DNA from: Acidobacteriota bacterium
GTDB lineage: Bacteria; Acidobacteriota; Terriglobia; Terriglobales; Acidobacteriaceae
Direction of reading: 5' to 3'
NCBI GenBank assembly: GCA_021846985.1
Contig: JAJZVX010000017.1
Coordinates: 1-64,000 of the forward strand
DNA: 64,000 nt
The number at the start of each line of letters is the position of its first letter. Positions within the stretch are counted from its first letter, which is position 1. The notes under the pieces were generated by a model, which was not told the origin of the DNA, made no database searches, and saw only the letters and a program-made list of their open reading frames with translations. Of this stretch, positions 45,301-53,487 are shown one piece after another. A program made the translations under genes and the position numbers.

Positions 45301-47133
45301 CAGCGTTTGCGGGCCATTGTCCGCCGTCACCTGCCAGTTCGTGTACGTTCCCGAACCGCCCGTGGCTGTCAGCGTCTGCGTGTAGAGCACGTTCTTCGTG
45401 CCTCCCGGCAGTGTGGCCGGGCTGGTAATGCTCAGCGCCGCCTCCACCGCCAGCGTGGCGTGCTGCGTTGCCGTGTTGTTGGCCGAGTCGGTCGCCGTGA
45501 TGACAACGTGGAACGTCCCCGCCGTCGTTGGCGTGCCGGAGATCAACCCGCCCTGCGACAGCACCAGCCCCGCCGGCAGCGATGAGCCTGTGTCCGCTGC
45601 CCACGTCCACTTGAACCCCGTGTTCGTTCCGCCGGTCGCCGTCAGCGTTGCGCCCGCATAGGGCGAGTTCTGGTAGCCGTTGGGCAGTGTCGCCGAGCTC
45701 GTAATGCTTACGCCCGCGTTCACTGTCAGGGAGAACGTCTGGTTGGCGGTATTCTGCACCGAGTCCGTCACCGTGATGTTAAACGTGTACGTGTTCTGCG
45801 TCGTCGGCGTGCCGCTCAGCAGGCCTCCCTGCGACAGCGTCAACCCCGCCGGCAGCGTCGAGCCGGAAGTGACGGACCAGGCATAGCCCGTGCCCGAGCC
45901 GCCCGTCGCCGCCAACTGCTGTGAGTAGCTCCCGTTCGCATAGCCCACGGGCAGCGCCGCCGCGGTCGTAATCGTCACGCCCGCGTGCACCACCAGCGTA
46001 AAGGTCAGGTTGGCTGTATTTTGCGCTGAATCGGTCACCGTCACGCTGAAAGTGTAGGTGTTCGGCGTCGCCGGCGTACCATGCAGCAGGCCGCCCGTCG
46101 AAAGGGTCAGCCCCGTGGGCAATGTCGAGCCGGAAGTGACGGACCAGGCATAGCCCGTGCCCGAGCCGCCCGCCGCCGCCAACTGTTGCGAGTAGTTCCC
46201 GTTCGCATAGCCCCCCGGCAGCGCGGCTGCCGTGGTGATCGAAAGCTGCGGATAACTCACTACGATCTGGTAGGCATGCGTCTGCGCGTCCCCAAAGGCA
46301 TCCGCCGCCTGGATGGTGAAATTAAACGTGCCCACCGCCGTGGGCGTGCCCATCACCGCGCCGCTGGCCGCATTCAAACTCAAGCCTCCCGGCAGCGCGC
46401 CTGCGCTCAGCGTATAGGTCAGCGTTCCAGCGCCGCCCGTCGCCGCCGCGCTCCCCGTGTAGCTCTGGTTATAAAGTCCCGTTGCCGGCATGGCGCCGGT
46501 GAAGGTAATTGCCGGCGCCGCCGCAATCGTAATGTCGATCTCCTGCGTCGCCGTCAGCTTGTTCGGCGAGCCCGAGTCGGTCAGCGTAAAGGTCGGCGTA
46601 TACGCGCCCGCGCACGATGCCACTACCGTTCCGCTGATCAGCCCTCCCGAGGTCATCGTCAGGCAGCCCGGCAGCTGTCCGGAGCTCAAGGTCCATGTGT
46701 AGGGCGTAATGCCGCCGCTCCCCGCCAACTGCTGCGAATACGCCGCTCCCACCACCGAGTTCAAATTCGCGCTGGTGGTCGTGATTTTGGGCGCTGCCGC
46801 CACCGTGATCGTGGCCGTGCCCGTCTTGCTCGCATCCTTCACAGAGGTCGCCGTCACCGTCACCGTCTGTGCCGCGCTGGTTGCCGCCGGCGCTGTATAA
46901 ACCGCCGTTGTCGCGGTCTTGTTCGAAAGCGACCCCGCTCCGCTCAGCGTCCATGTCACTCCCGCGTTGGCGCTGTCGTTCGTTACGGTCGCGGTCAATG
47001 CTACCGTATCGGTACCATCCACTGTCGCCGGCGTCGCCGTCACGCTCACACTGGTGGAACTGCCGCCGCAACCCGAAAGACTCAACATGGCCCACACTGC
47101 TACAACAGCCAAACTTGCGCATTTCCTCAGCAT
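42385..47133 (-). CDS. Giant Ig-repeat surface lipoprotein
   Basis: This 1582-residue protein has a lipoprotein signal (SLAVVAVWAMLSLSGCGGSS; lipobox LSGC). A first bacterial Ig-like domain follows (VSVTATPATVDGTDTVALTA), then about ten putative-Ig (He_PIG) modules of roughly 85-95 residues. These repeat the patterns GSGTGYAWSVTSGSTLPAGL, GGLLSGTPTT and TVTDS. The last 450 residues are different: rich in Gly, Ser and Asn, with short beta motifs such as GGSVFAFAANGSGGITGGEI. Such proteins form long stalks for adhesion or glycan binding. No anchoring motif other than the lipid is present. The gene is isolated, with 285 bases of A/T-richer, gene-free sequence upstream that probably holds its promoter. 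Confidence 0.85.
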   Translation of the reverse strand: MLRKCASLAVVAVWAMLSLSGCGGSSTSVSVTATPATVDGTDTVALTATVTNDSANAGVTWTLSGAGSLSNKTATTAVYTAPAATSAAQTVTVTATSVKDASKTGTATITVAAAPKITTTSANLNSVVGAAYSQQLAGSGGITPYTWTLSSGQLPGCLTMTSGGLISGTVVASCAGAYTPTFTLTDSGSPNKLTATQEIDITIAAAPAITFTGAMPATGLYNQSYTGSAAATGGAGTLTYTLSAGALPGGLSLNAASGAVMGTPTAVGTFNFTIQAADAFGDAQTHAYQIVVSYPQLSITTAAALPGGYANGNYSQQLAAAGGSGTGYAWSVTSGSTLPTGLTLSTGGLLHGTPATPNTYTFSVTVTDSAQNTANLTFTLVVHAGVTITTAAALPVGYANGSYSQQLAATGGSGTGYAWSVTSGSTLPAGLTLSQGGLLSGTPTTQNTYTFNITVTDSVQNTANQTFSLTVNAGVSITSSATLPNGYQNSPYAGATLTATGGTNTGFKWTWAADTGSSLPAGLVLSQGGLISGTPTTAGTFHVVITATDSANNTATQHATLAVEAALSITSPATLPGGTKNVLYTQTLTATGGSGTYTNWQVTADNGPQTLATLGLSLSTAGVLTGTPAVTGTDSFTVQVTDSESHTATANLSVTIYSTLTITTTTLPATDAGVAYSQTLTAGGGTGSYTWATTGASNLSSFNLTLSSAGVLSGTPSTAGTASFTAQVTDSSSHTATQALTVTVYAALTLTAPSSSVPGPGTKGVAYTGAVPASGGSGNYSWTVNWTNDPSGDLSASSTGNPLSISGMPNTVATYQFTASVKDTTTNQSVGPNTYNIVVSNPAPLTLPSPNPSPLPSATQGQSYSGGINATGGISPYTWKINNATVTATGIDLGNGFTATNNGGNTLSVNATTANATGSTYTVTLNNVTVTDGSSTTAGPYTYSIAVNPMSTLAVTVDPNSIPQGMVGMPYNFGNLNITGGTAPYSVVSYTNAPTGLSLLSGTMNLAGTPTATASATTVTVKVQDSTTPTPQTATTTFNVSVVAKTTGTNNSELSGQYACYFMRYWDNGVTGPNGMLYRGGSVFAFAANGSGGITGGEIDSNSPASGYKSASANGALSGTYAVGSDNRGYLQLSAANQSGAAIFAIAGGKLDSNSHFTELALVGMDDAGTTPSGKYGGGRCYQQVTAGLSGSQPSGGMVWSLRGEDSAGALDSQVGYSQFSGGTLSSGSIDMVDAGAYQGPIAITGTNTTADSYGRMTITAGPTGQTANPSVWYMTNNTKGYSVGMTANPHNASSNADFLIGESRAQVAAHVSASYPISGKLVLSVGGLDSDLTTWKTEAVQAVGSSTANSFTINADIRNKGGTIQTTCPSGSACPTTITYTTNATTGRTTLTGVSGIVFYLYDTSSAAVLFGDVGNTGGNSENELGWLEPQTAPSSGTWAISNLATKYFMSKLADGDYTTDLSNMIFTLGSTGSMSGFAQDDGGQGWADWDEALCGSPGCSGTTANVVPDTTANGTTGALGTDPNGLFGVFDVQGTQGGMTQSMAYCFAISVDAATNSSTKGRLVCMDASSQHPSLMVIQE
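45857..46172 (-). repeat. Near-identical tandem Ig modules (period about 267 bp)
   Basis: A 49-base stretch at 45857-45905 is exactly repeated at 46124-46172, 267 bases (89 codons) away, within longer near-identical blocks. These encode adjacent Ig modules of the giant lipoprotein. Such recent copies allow module number to change by recombination. Confidence 0.85.
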
Positions 47134-47431
47134 AGGTTCCCCCATATGATGAAACGTTGTTGTGATGTCCTTGAATTGTGCAGCTAACGTACCGCAGCAT
47201 CATGCGATTGTCAATAAATTTGAATGAGTCCTCATAAAAAGAGACAGTCTTCACAAAAGTGCGGGTAAGTTGAATGAAAAGAAGAGGATTTATACCCCGA
47301 GTCAGATCGGCCTGGGACCGCGAAGAAATCCCGGTGCCGCATTATGATCCTTCAGTTTCCACATCTTCAACGTGCTTCTTTCTTGGCGCGTCTCGCACGT
47401 CATCCCCCTTTGCGTTACCTTGGAAAGAAGC

Positions 47432-48190
47432 ATGAGCGTTTGCAGCATCTGCGGAGGCGTTGGTTTCGTCCGCGTGGTCAATTCCCGGGGCCTCTGGGTC
47501 TCCCGTCCCTGCGAGTGCCAGCAGGCGGAGCGCGAACAGCGCCGCCTGGCAGCCGCCCGCATTCCGGAGCGTTACCGCTACTACACGCTCGACGGCTACG
47601 AAACCGCTTTCCGCGGAGCCGACTCCTCCCTCGGACGCGCGCACCTCACCGCCCGGCGCTTTGTCGAGGCTTATCCCGTCGATACCGCCGGCAAGGGCCT
47701 CCTTTTTGTTGGTTCCATCGGCGTGGGCAAGACCCACCTTGCCGTGGGCGTTCTTCGCCGTCTTGTCCAGGAGCGCGGCGTCCACGGCCTCTTCTGCGAC
47801 TATCGCGAGCTGCTCAAAAGCATCCAGAACAGCTACAATCCCCAGGTTCAGACCACCGAGCTGGAACTTCTCAAGCCGATCTTTGCCGCCGAGGTTCTTG
47901 TTCTCGACGATCTGGGGGCGCAAAAGCCCAACGAGTGGGTTTGGGACACGGTTGCTCTGATTCTCAACTCCCGCTACAACGACAAGCTCACCACCATCAT
48001 CACCACCAACTATCCCGACCTGCCCGCAGCCGCCGGAGGCCTCTCCGATCCGGAGCGCGCCGCCCGTGAGCAGACCCTCGGCGACCGCATTGGCGACCGC
48101 ATGCGCTCGCGCCTGGCGGAGATGTGTGTTCGTGTGGAGATGGCCGGCGAAGATTTTCGTCAGTCCGTCAAGCGCGCCCGCTTCGGTTGA
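47432..48190 (+). CDS. DnaC/IstB-like AAA+ ATPase with N-terminal zinc ribbon
   Basis: This 252-residue protein begins MSVCSICGGVGFVRVVNSRG and continues SRPCECQQAE, a Cys4-type zinc ribbon. An AAA+ domain follows with Walker A GSIGVGKTHLAV, Walker B EVLVLDDLGA and sensor ITTNYPD. This is the DnaC/DnaI helicase-loader layout, which is shared with IstB. No transposase or inverted repeat adjoins it, so a chromosomal helicase loader is more likely than an IS21 helper. GGAAAGAAG precedes the ATG at 47432. In many Acidobacteriota a DnaC-like protein fills the loader role, but this is inference here. Confidence 0.85.
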   Translation: MSVCSICGGVGFVRVVNSRGLWVSRPCECQQAEREQRRLAAARIPERYRYYTLDGYETAFRGADSSLGRAHLTARRFVEAYPVDTAGKGLLFVGSIGVGKTHLAVGVLRRLVQERGVHGLFCDYRELLKSIQNSYNPQVQTTELELLKPIFAAEVLVLDDLGAQKPNEWVWDTVALILNSRYNDKLTTIITTNYPDLPAAAGGLSDPERAAREQTLGDRIGDRMRSRLAEMCVRVEMAGEDFRQSVKRARFG

Positions 48191-48365
48191 GGCCTTGCCG
48201 GCTGCGCCGGCGCCCTGTTTTCATTCCAGCGGGGAAGGGAAGAAGACCGCTTCCGGTGGTCCGGGCAGCCCGTTGCGGCAAGGCAGCCGCCGCGGCTCGC
48301 AAGCGCATGGCGCGTCCGCTCCGTCCTCCGTCCTTGCCGTGGTCACGGGTGTGAGCCGGTCCGCT

Positions 48366-48530
48366 TCAGAATGCCCACAGGCTCCCCAGCAGCATCAGCA
48401 TGGCGGCCACGGTTACCGCCTGGTACGCCAGTTCGTCCGCGCGGCGCGCAAGCCTCCCGCGCCCCGGACACTCAATGGCGGAACCCGTTGTGCCTTGTGT
48501 GGTCGACTGCATTCGCTGGCCGCCTTTCAT
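48366..48530 (-). CDS. Possible small membrane protein (54 aa)
   Basis: The minus strand of the 589-base gap between the ATPase and the next gene encodes a 54-residue frame. It has a basic middle (GRGRLARRADELAYQ) and a C-terminal hydrophobic helix (AVTVAAMLMLLGSLWAF), the layout of a tail-anchored small protein. An internal ATG at 48512 has a better upstream AAAGG. No homologue can be checked here. The rest of the gap (48191-48365 and 48531-48779) shows nothing convincing. Confidence 0.45.
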   Translation of the reverse strand: MKGGQRMQSTTQGTTGSAIECPGRGRLARRADELAYQAVTVAAMLMLLGSLWAF

Positions 48531-48779
48531 GGTTTCTTGTCCAAAGTCCCCGCGCTCTTACCGGCCGCTCTCAGTTGTCCCTGTTTGCTTCAGACGCCGT
48601 TTACCCCCAACGGCGATGTCCATGGTCAAGATGAACTTCTGTTCAGAATTTTCTCCTGCATTCCTGCATCGGCAAATCTTCCCGATCCATCTGCGTGCGT
48701 GCTGCTTTACGGGAACCGCGCCGGTTCCTTCGGTAACGGTGTAAAATTTCGCAGGCGAGCGCCGGCGCCGGAGCGTACG

Positions 48780-49298
48780 ATGACTGATCCCGATTCCCCC
48801 TTTCTTGCCTCCCCCCCAGCCAAAGAGCGCAACTGGCTTCCTGTCGCCATTGCGGCTGCCGTGGTTGTCCTCATCGCCGCCGTGCTCGTCCTCTTGCTCC
48901 GAAAGCCCGCGCCCACCGTGACTCCGCTCTCCGCCGCGCTCGATCCGTATGCCGCCAGCCTTCCCATCTCCGGCCTTGTCATGAGCGAGTCCTCCAATTA
49001 CGCCGGCGGCAAGGTCATGTACGTGGATGGACACATTGCCAATCTGGGTTCTCGCACCGTGACCGGTATCTCCGTGCAGACGCTCTTCCGCGACTTTGCC
49101 CGGCAGGTAGCCCAAAACGATACCCAGCATCTTCAATTGATCCGCATGCGCGAGCCGTATATAGATGTTGAGCCAGTCTCGGCCGCGCCTCTGAAGCCTG
49201 GAGAACAGCGCGACTTTCGCCTCATCTTCGATGGCGTCTCGCCCGACTGGGACGGCGCTTACCCTGAGCTCCGCATCGTCCACGTCGATTTCAAGTAG
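48780..49298 (+). CDS. Membrane-anchored protein of unknown function
   Basis: This 172-residue protein has a short cytoplasmic N-terminus, one membrane helix (VAIAAAVVVLIAAVLVLLL, about residues 23-41) and an outer beta-rich domain: VMYVDGHIANLGSRTVTGIS, EPYIDVEPVSAAPLKPGEQR and FRLIFDGVSPDWDGAYPELR. The outer part looks like a FxLYD/DUF2393-type immunoglobulin-like fold that handles structural rather than catalytic roles; this is a guess from pattern. It lies alone between the ATPase and the OmpA-like gene. No clear ribosome site was seen before the ATG at 48780. Confidence 0.7.
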   Translation: MTDPDSPFLASPPAKERNWLPVAIAAAVVVLIAAVLVLLLRKPAPTVTPLSAALDPYAASLPISGLVMSESSNYAGGKVMYVDGHIANLGSRTVTGISVQTLFRDFARQVAQNDTQHLQLIRMREPYIDVEPVSAAPLKPGEQRDFRLIFDGVSPDWDGAYPELRIVHVDFK

Positions 49299-49547
49299 CC
49301 GCGCCCTCTTTACCCGGTAAAAACTACTCGATCCCGAAGAATCTACACGCTCGCGGGCGTGCGTTTTTTTACTTCCGACGCGTAGTATGCTCTTCCGCAA
49401 GTTCTCGTATCTCTATAAAAATAAAAGATTTGACTGATGCTTTCCGCCGTTTCCCCGCTTTGGCACCTGTCGTGCTTTTCCCTTTGCAAGCGGATGGAGA
49501 AGTCCACCCCGCAAGCTCTGCGCAGACGAGTTCCAGAGGTGATCGAC

Positions 49548-50435
49548 ATGATGAAATCCGAAGTCAGAACTTGCTTCTTGTTCCCTCGCCAGATCGCTGT
49601 TCTTTTCCTGGCGTCTGTGTTTGCAGTTCCCGTTCTCGCACAGCAGGGCCAGCCGGCAGCGGACTCTCAGCCTGCCGCCGCCGTTCAGCCGCAGTCCCCT
49701 GCCCTCCATTCCCAGACTGTTGCCAGCGATAAGGAAGGGTTTTGGGGACGCATCAATCCCTTCGCCCGCAAGAAGTGGGTCAAAAAGCGGATCGATCCCA
49801 TCAAGGATCGCCTCAGCGAGCTCGATGAAGTCCAGGCCAAAAACTCCCGCGACATCAAGGATGTTGATACGCGCGCCCAGGCCGGCATCAGCCAGGCGCA
49901 GTCCACCGCCAGCCAGGCCGGTCAGGCCGCCGCCGATGCGGGCCGCCAGGCCAACAGCGCCCAGGCTCTCGCACAGCAGGCTAGCGGCCAGGTTGGCCAG
50001 CTCAACTCCACCGTCAGTGGTCTCGACCAATTCAGGACCGTCGGCGAAATCGATATCCTCTTTCCCGCATCCCGGCCGGTTCTTTCCACTGAAGCTCGCC
50101 AGCAAATCGACAACCTTGTCGCCGGACTCGCCGGCCGGCAGGGCTACATTCTCGACCTCGAGGGACACGCCTCTGCATCCGGCCCAGCCGGCCTCCAGAT
50201 CTCCAACCGGCTCGACGATGCGGTTCAGCGCTATCTCGTCCTCGATCACCAGATTCCCGTCTACCGGGTGCACGCCGTGGCCCTGGGCAATGCGCCCATG
50301 GCTGCCGGCGGGGACAATGGCCAGCCTGTCAGAGGCAGCTCTGTCCACCTCCGGTTGATGGAAAACAGTTTGGCGGCCCAGGGAGCCGCTCCCCCCCAAG
50401 GTAGTGCTCCCTTGAACGGTGCGGAACGGCCTTAG
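49548..50435 (+). CDS. OmpA-like envelope protein with coiled-coil stalk
   Basis: This 295-residue protein has a signal peptide (FPRQIAVLFLASVFAVPVLA). It then has a Gln/Ala-rich segment, a basic WGRINPFARKKWVKKR stretch and a helical Ala/Gln-rich stalk with heptad character (IDPIKDRLSELDEVQ to about residue 160). The C-terminus is an OmpA-family domain (VGEIDILFPASRPVLSTEAR, ILDLEGHASASGPAG). The usual GHTD reads GHAS, and the NxxLSxxRA Arg position is Leu (ISNRLDD), so the standard diaminopimelate-binding Asp and Arg seem absent. GAGGTGA precedes the ATG at 49548. It probably sits in the periplasm or outer membrane. A terminator follows about 100 bases downstream. Confidence 0.82.
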   Translation: MMKSEVRTCFLFPRQIAVLFLASVFAVPVLAQQGQPAADSQPAAAVQPQSPALHSQTVASDKEGFWGRINPFARKKWVKKRIDPIKDRLSELDEVQAKNSRDIKDVDTRAQAGISQAQSTASQAGQAAADAGRQANSAQALAQQASGQVGQLNSTVSGLDQFRTVGEIDILFPASRPVLSTEARQQIDNLVAGLAGRQGYILDLEGHASASGPAGLQISNRLDDAVQRYLVLDHQIPVYRVHAVALGNAPMAAGGDNGQPVRGSSVHLRLMENSLAAQGAAPPQGSAPLNGAERP

Positions 50436-50538
50436 TGCCGAAGCAGCTCCTCCCTCCGAGGCTCCTTGCCGCGCCACCGGCGCCCAGCCGGAAGGCCGCC
50501 AAATAAGCTCTCGTACTTCGAGAGAACCAAGGCAACCT

Positions 50539-50567
50539 GGCCCCCGTCATCGACGGGGGCCGATTTT
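50539..50567 (+). terminator. Rho-independent terminator after OmpA-like gene
   Basis: GGCCCCCGTC (50539-50548) and GACGGGGGCC (50552-50561) form a 10-bp stem with a three-base loop, followed by GATTTTTCT. A smaller hairpin (CTCTCG-TACTT-CGAGAG, 50508-50524) precedes it. The rest of 50568-50869 holds no clear gene; a TAAAAT box at 50855-50860 may be part of the hemE promoter. Confidence 0.85.
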
Positions 50568-50869
50568 TCTTGTGCCTGCGCATGGTGCTATTTCTGAAGC
50601 TCACGACATACGTTCCGTTGAATTCTTCGTCTCCCGAGCCGCGTTTGGCTGGACGGTTCGGGACGGGGACCAGTGAAGCAGGCTTGGCGTCCGCATCGCC
50701 ACGCCGGATGGGGAATCACGGGGAGGATTCGATCCCGTGCGAGACGCGCCTTGCGCAGACAACTCGGGGCGGGCGAACGCCAGCCCGGGCTGCTCGAACT
50801 CTGAATGCGGCACAGCCGTCCCGCCTTCTCCGCTTTTGCCCGGTCCTGGCCCGCTAAAATTATCTCTAT

Positions 50870-51955
50870 ATGCAGCCAGCCAATTCCGAATCGTCTCTTG
50901 CCGGCACCGTTGTTGAGGGCAGCCGCCTTGTTCACGCCTGCCTCCGCCGCCCCGTCGACCGCCCGCCCGTCTGGTTTCTGCGCCAGGCCGGCCGCTACAT
51001 GCAGGAGTACCGCGACGTGCGCAGCCGTCACACGCTTGTGGAGATCTGCAAGAGTCCGGAGCTGGCCGCTGAAGTCACCATCACGGCCGCGGAAAAGCTC
51101 GGCGTCGACGCGGCCATCATCTTCGCCGATCTCTTGCTGCCGCTCGAACCCATGGGCCTGCCCTTCGAGTTTCAAGCCGGCGAGGGGCCTGTTGTCCACA
51201 GCCCGCTGCGCACGGCCGGCGATGTCCGCGCCCTCCGCACCGACCGAGCCGACGAGCTGGCCTACGTCGCCCGCGCCATCGAGAAGGTTGCCGCCCATTT
51301 CCGCAACCGCCTCGGCGTCATCGGCTTCTGCGGGGCTCCTTACACCCTGGCCAGCTACATGATCGAGGGCGGCGGATCAAAGAACTACATCTTCACCAAG
51401 CAGATGATGTATCGCGAGCCGCTCGCCTGGCGCCTTCTGCTCGACAAGCTTGTCACCGTTCTCGAACAGTATTGCCGCTTGCAGGTTCAGGCCGGCGCCG
51501 ATGTCATCCAGATCTTCGACAGTTGGGTTGGCTCTCTCGCGCTGGCGGACTACCGCGACTACGCTCTCGACGCCACCAAACGCCTGGTGCGCGCCGTGCA
51601 GCAGCTCGGCGTTCCCGTCATCTACTTCGGCGTGGAAACCGCCGGATTGCTGGCCGACATGGCCTCGACCGGCGCCGACGTGATCGGCCTCGACTGGCGT
51701 CAGCCGCTCGATGAAGGCTGGCGCGCCGTAGGCAGCGAACATGCCGTTCAGGGCAACCTCGACCCCATCACCCTTTTCGCTCCGCTGGAAATCCTCGAAT
51801 CCCGCGTAAAAGCGATTCTTCGCGCCGCTGATGGCCGTCCCGGACACATCTTCAACCTCGGCCACGGTATCGTACCCAATACGCCGGTCGAAAACGTTCA
51901 GGCCGTGGTCCGCATCGTCAAAGAGTTCCGTCCGGAGTCCGCATCCCATGCCTAA
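50870..51955 (+). CDS. hemE: Uroporphyrinogen decarboxylase
   Basis: This 361-residue cytoplasmic enzyme removes four carboxyl groups from uroporphyrinogen III to give coproporphyrinogen III in heme synthesis. The signature PVWFLRQAGRYMQEYRDVR is near residue 38, IIFADLLLPLEPMG contains the active-site Asp region, and IGFCGAPYTLASYMIEGGG is the second signature. GHIFNLGHGIVPNTPVENV closes the protein. The length is normal. The ferrochelatase ATG lies eight bases inside its end, so the two genes are one translational unit. A short leader places a -10-like TAAAAT close to the ATG. Confidence 0.97.
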   Translation: MQPANSESSLAGTVVEGSRLVHACLRRPVDRPPVWFLRQAGRYMQEYRDVRSRHTLVEICKSPELAAEVTITAAEKLGVDAAIIFADLLLPLEPMGLPFEFQAGEGPVVHSPLRTAGDVRALRTDRADELAYVARAIEKVAAHFRNRLGVIGFCGAPYTLASYMIEGGGSKNYIFTKQMMYREPLAWRLLLDKLVTVLEQYCRLQVQAGADVIQIFDSWVGSLALADYRDYALDATKRLVRAVQQLGVPVIYFGVETAGLLADMASTGADVIGLDWRQPLDEGWRAVGSEHAVQGNLDPITLFAPLEILESRVKAILRAADGRPGHIFNLGHGIVPNTPVENVQAVVRIVKEFRPESASHA

Positions 51956-52910
51956 ACAGGCCGTCCTGCTTTTGGCCCACGGCACCCCCGAAACCGCCGG
52001 CCAGATCCCCGAGTACCTGCGCAACGTTGTCAGCGGCCGCCCGCTGCCGCCCCAGGTTGTGCAGGAGATCCAGCATCGCTACAGCCTCATCGGCCGCAGT
52101 CCGCTCACCGACATCACTCTCCAGCAGGCCCGCCTCGTCGAGACTGAACTTGCCGCGTCGGGGCATCCCGTCCCCGTGTACGTGGGCATGCGCAACTGGC
52201 GTCCCTACATTCCCGAGGTGGTGCGCCAGATGCGCTCGGCTGGCGTCGAGCAGGCGGCCGTAGTCTGCATGGCCCCGCAGAACTCCCGCACCAGCGTGGG
52301 CCTCTACCGGCGCGCGGTGGAAGCGGAGGCGGCCGGCCTTCGAATCGACTTTACCGAGAGCTGGGCCGCGCATCCCCTGCTCATCCAGGCCTTCGCGGAG
52401 CGTCTTCGCCCCGCTCTTGCCCGTCTCTCCGCGGAAACCGGTTCACCTGTCCCCGTTCTGTTCACGGCCCACAGTGTTCCCTGCCGCACCATCCAGGCGC
52501 AGGCTCCGCCTCCCGATGCCCCATTCCGTTCCGCGCCACAGGCCGCCGACCCTTATGCCGAAGACGCCAAGCATACTGCAACCCTCGTCGCCGCCCAGAT
52601 CCCCGAGATATCCCAGTGGTACTTCGCCTTTCAGAGTCAGGGCGCCAGCGGCGGCCCCTGGCTCGGCCCCACCGTCGAGCAAACCCTCGACAGCCTCGCC
52701 GCCTCCGGTGTCAAAACCCTCCTCCTCCAGCCCATCGGCTTCCTCTGCGACCACATCGAGATCCTCTACGACGTTGACATCCTCTTCCGCAGTCACGCCC
52801 AGAAGCTCGGCATGCGTCTCGAGCGTCCCGAGTCGCTCAATGCCTCAGCCACGCTCGCCCGTGCCGTGGCCGCCCTTGCGCGCCTGGGGCTCGTTCGCCT
52901 CACCGGTTGA
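51948..52910 (+). CDS. hemH: Ferrochelatase
   Basis: This 320-residue enzyme inserts ferrous iron into the porphyrin ring. The N-terminus reads QAVLLLAHGTPETAGQIPEY. The family segments RYSLIGRSPL, YVGMRNWRPYI, LFTAHSVPCR (with the conserved His) and QPIGFLCDHIEILYDVDI (His and Glu at the metal site) are all present. The start at 51948 overlaps the hemE stop by eight bases, and a GGAG inside hemE serves as ribosome site. No hemG/hemY/hemQ is adjacent, so whether it takes protoporphyrin or coproporphyrin cannot be told from the window. Confidence 0.93.
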   Translation: MPKQAVLLLAHGTPETAGQIPEYLRNVVSGRPLPPQVVQEIQHRYSLIGRSPLTDITLQQARLVETELAASGHPVPVYVGMRNWRPYIPEVVRQMRSAGVEQAAVVCMAPQNSRTSVGLYRRAVEAEAAGLRIDFTESWAAHPLLIQAFAERLRPALARLSAETGSPVPVLFTAHSVPCRTIQAQAPPPDAPFRSAPQAADPYAEDAKHTATLVAAQIPEISQWYFAFQSQGASGGPWLGPTVEQTLDSLAASGVKTLLLQPIGFLCDHIEILYDVDILFRSHAQKLGMRLERPESLNASATLARAVAALARLGLVRLTG

Positions 52911-52990
52911 TTCCCGGCTTCTTTTTGTGTTCTTCGGTCATCTTTTTCTGAGCGTGCGACATCCTAACGGCCATTACTATGGAGTACCAG

Positions 52991-53010
52991 TATTTACTTT
53001 ATAGTAAATA
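52991..53010. promoter_or_regulatory. 8-bp inverted repeat in an A/T-rich gap
   Basis: TATTTACT (52991-52998) and AGTAAATA (53003-53010) are exact inverses around TTAT. The site lies in a distinctly A/T-rich 257-base gap between hemH and a small zinc-ribbon gene. It could be an operator for the downstream gene (the TACT/AGTA core recalls BlaI/PadR-type sites) or the end of hemH transcription, though no long stem is present. Confidence 0.3.
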
Positions 53011-53167
53011 AACGCGGCGCCATTTTGAGGTAAGGTAAAAGCGGATTCTTTAATTTTTATGAACTGATTTTCTGTTCTTGGGCTCTTTTCAGCATGATTT
53101 CCGCGCGTGCATGACGGGAATTCTGTTGTTCTGGGCTCTCGATGAGAAAGTTACTTTGGTGTTTTGA

Positions 53168-53398
53168 ATGTCCCGAAAGCCGCGCTCCAGGCCCATCGCA
53201 AAAAACGGTCGGCTCTATTGCCCCATCTGTGGATGTGACTACATCCACCGCCTCCCCCGCACCACCCTGGCCCAGCGCACTTACCTCACGCTCTTCGGTC
53301 TTTATCCATGGGAGTGTGGCCAGTGCAAAGAGCCCTTCCTCCTCTGGAAGAGATATGCCCGTCTCCGCCGCCACGACTCCCAGGATTCCACCGCCTGA
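53168..53398 (+). CDS. Small zinc-ribbon protein
   Basis: This 76-residue basic protein has two CxxC pairs, YCPICGCDYIHRL and ECGQCKEPFLL, about 28 residues apart, which together would bind one zinc ion. The rest is rich in Arg. It may bind nucleic acid or another protein. No strong ribosome site precedes the ATG at 53168, but the frame has clear coding character and lies between two real genes. The family is not recognised. Confidence 0.6.
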   Translation: MSRKPRSRPIAKNGRLYCPICGCDYIHRLPRTTLAQRTYLTLFGLYPWECGQCKEPFLLWKRYARLRRHDSQDSTA

Positions 53399-53487
53399 CG
53401 CTTGCGCGCCGGCCGTCTCCGCCTCCTCTCCCGCACTCTCTATAATGCTGGGAATCAGCCGTTCTATTTTTTTTGAGGAGTGCCCTG

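Noticed and set aside
46081..47187. A 368-codon plus-strand Arg-rich frame near the Ig lipoprotein start
   Set aside because: It is the opposite strand of repetitive Ig modules; the residue pattern is periodic Arg/Ala without fold character.
47432..48190. The ATPase as an IS21 helper protein (IstB)
   Set aside because: No istA-like transposase or terminal repeat lies on either side, and the N-terminal Cys4 zinc ribbon favours a DnaC-like loader.
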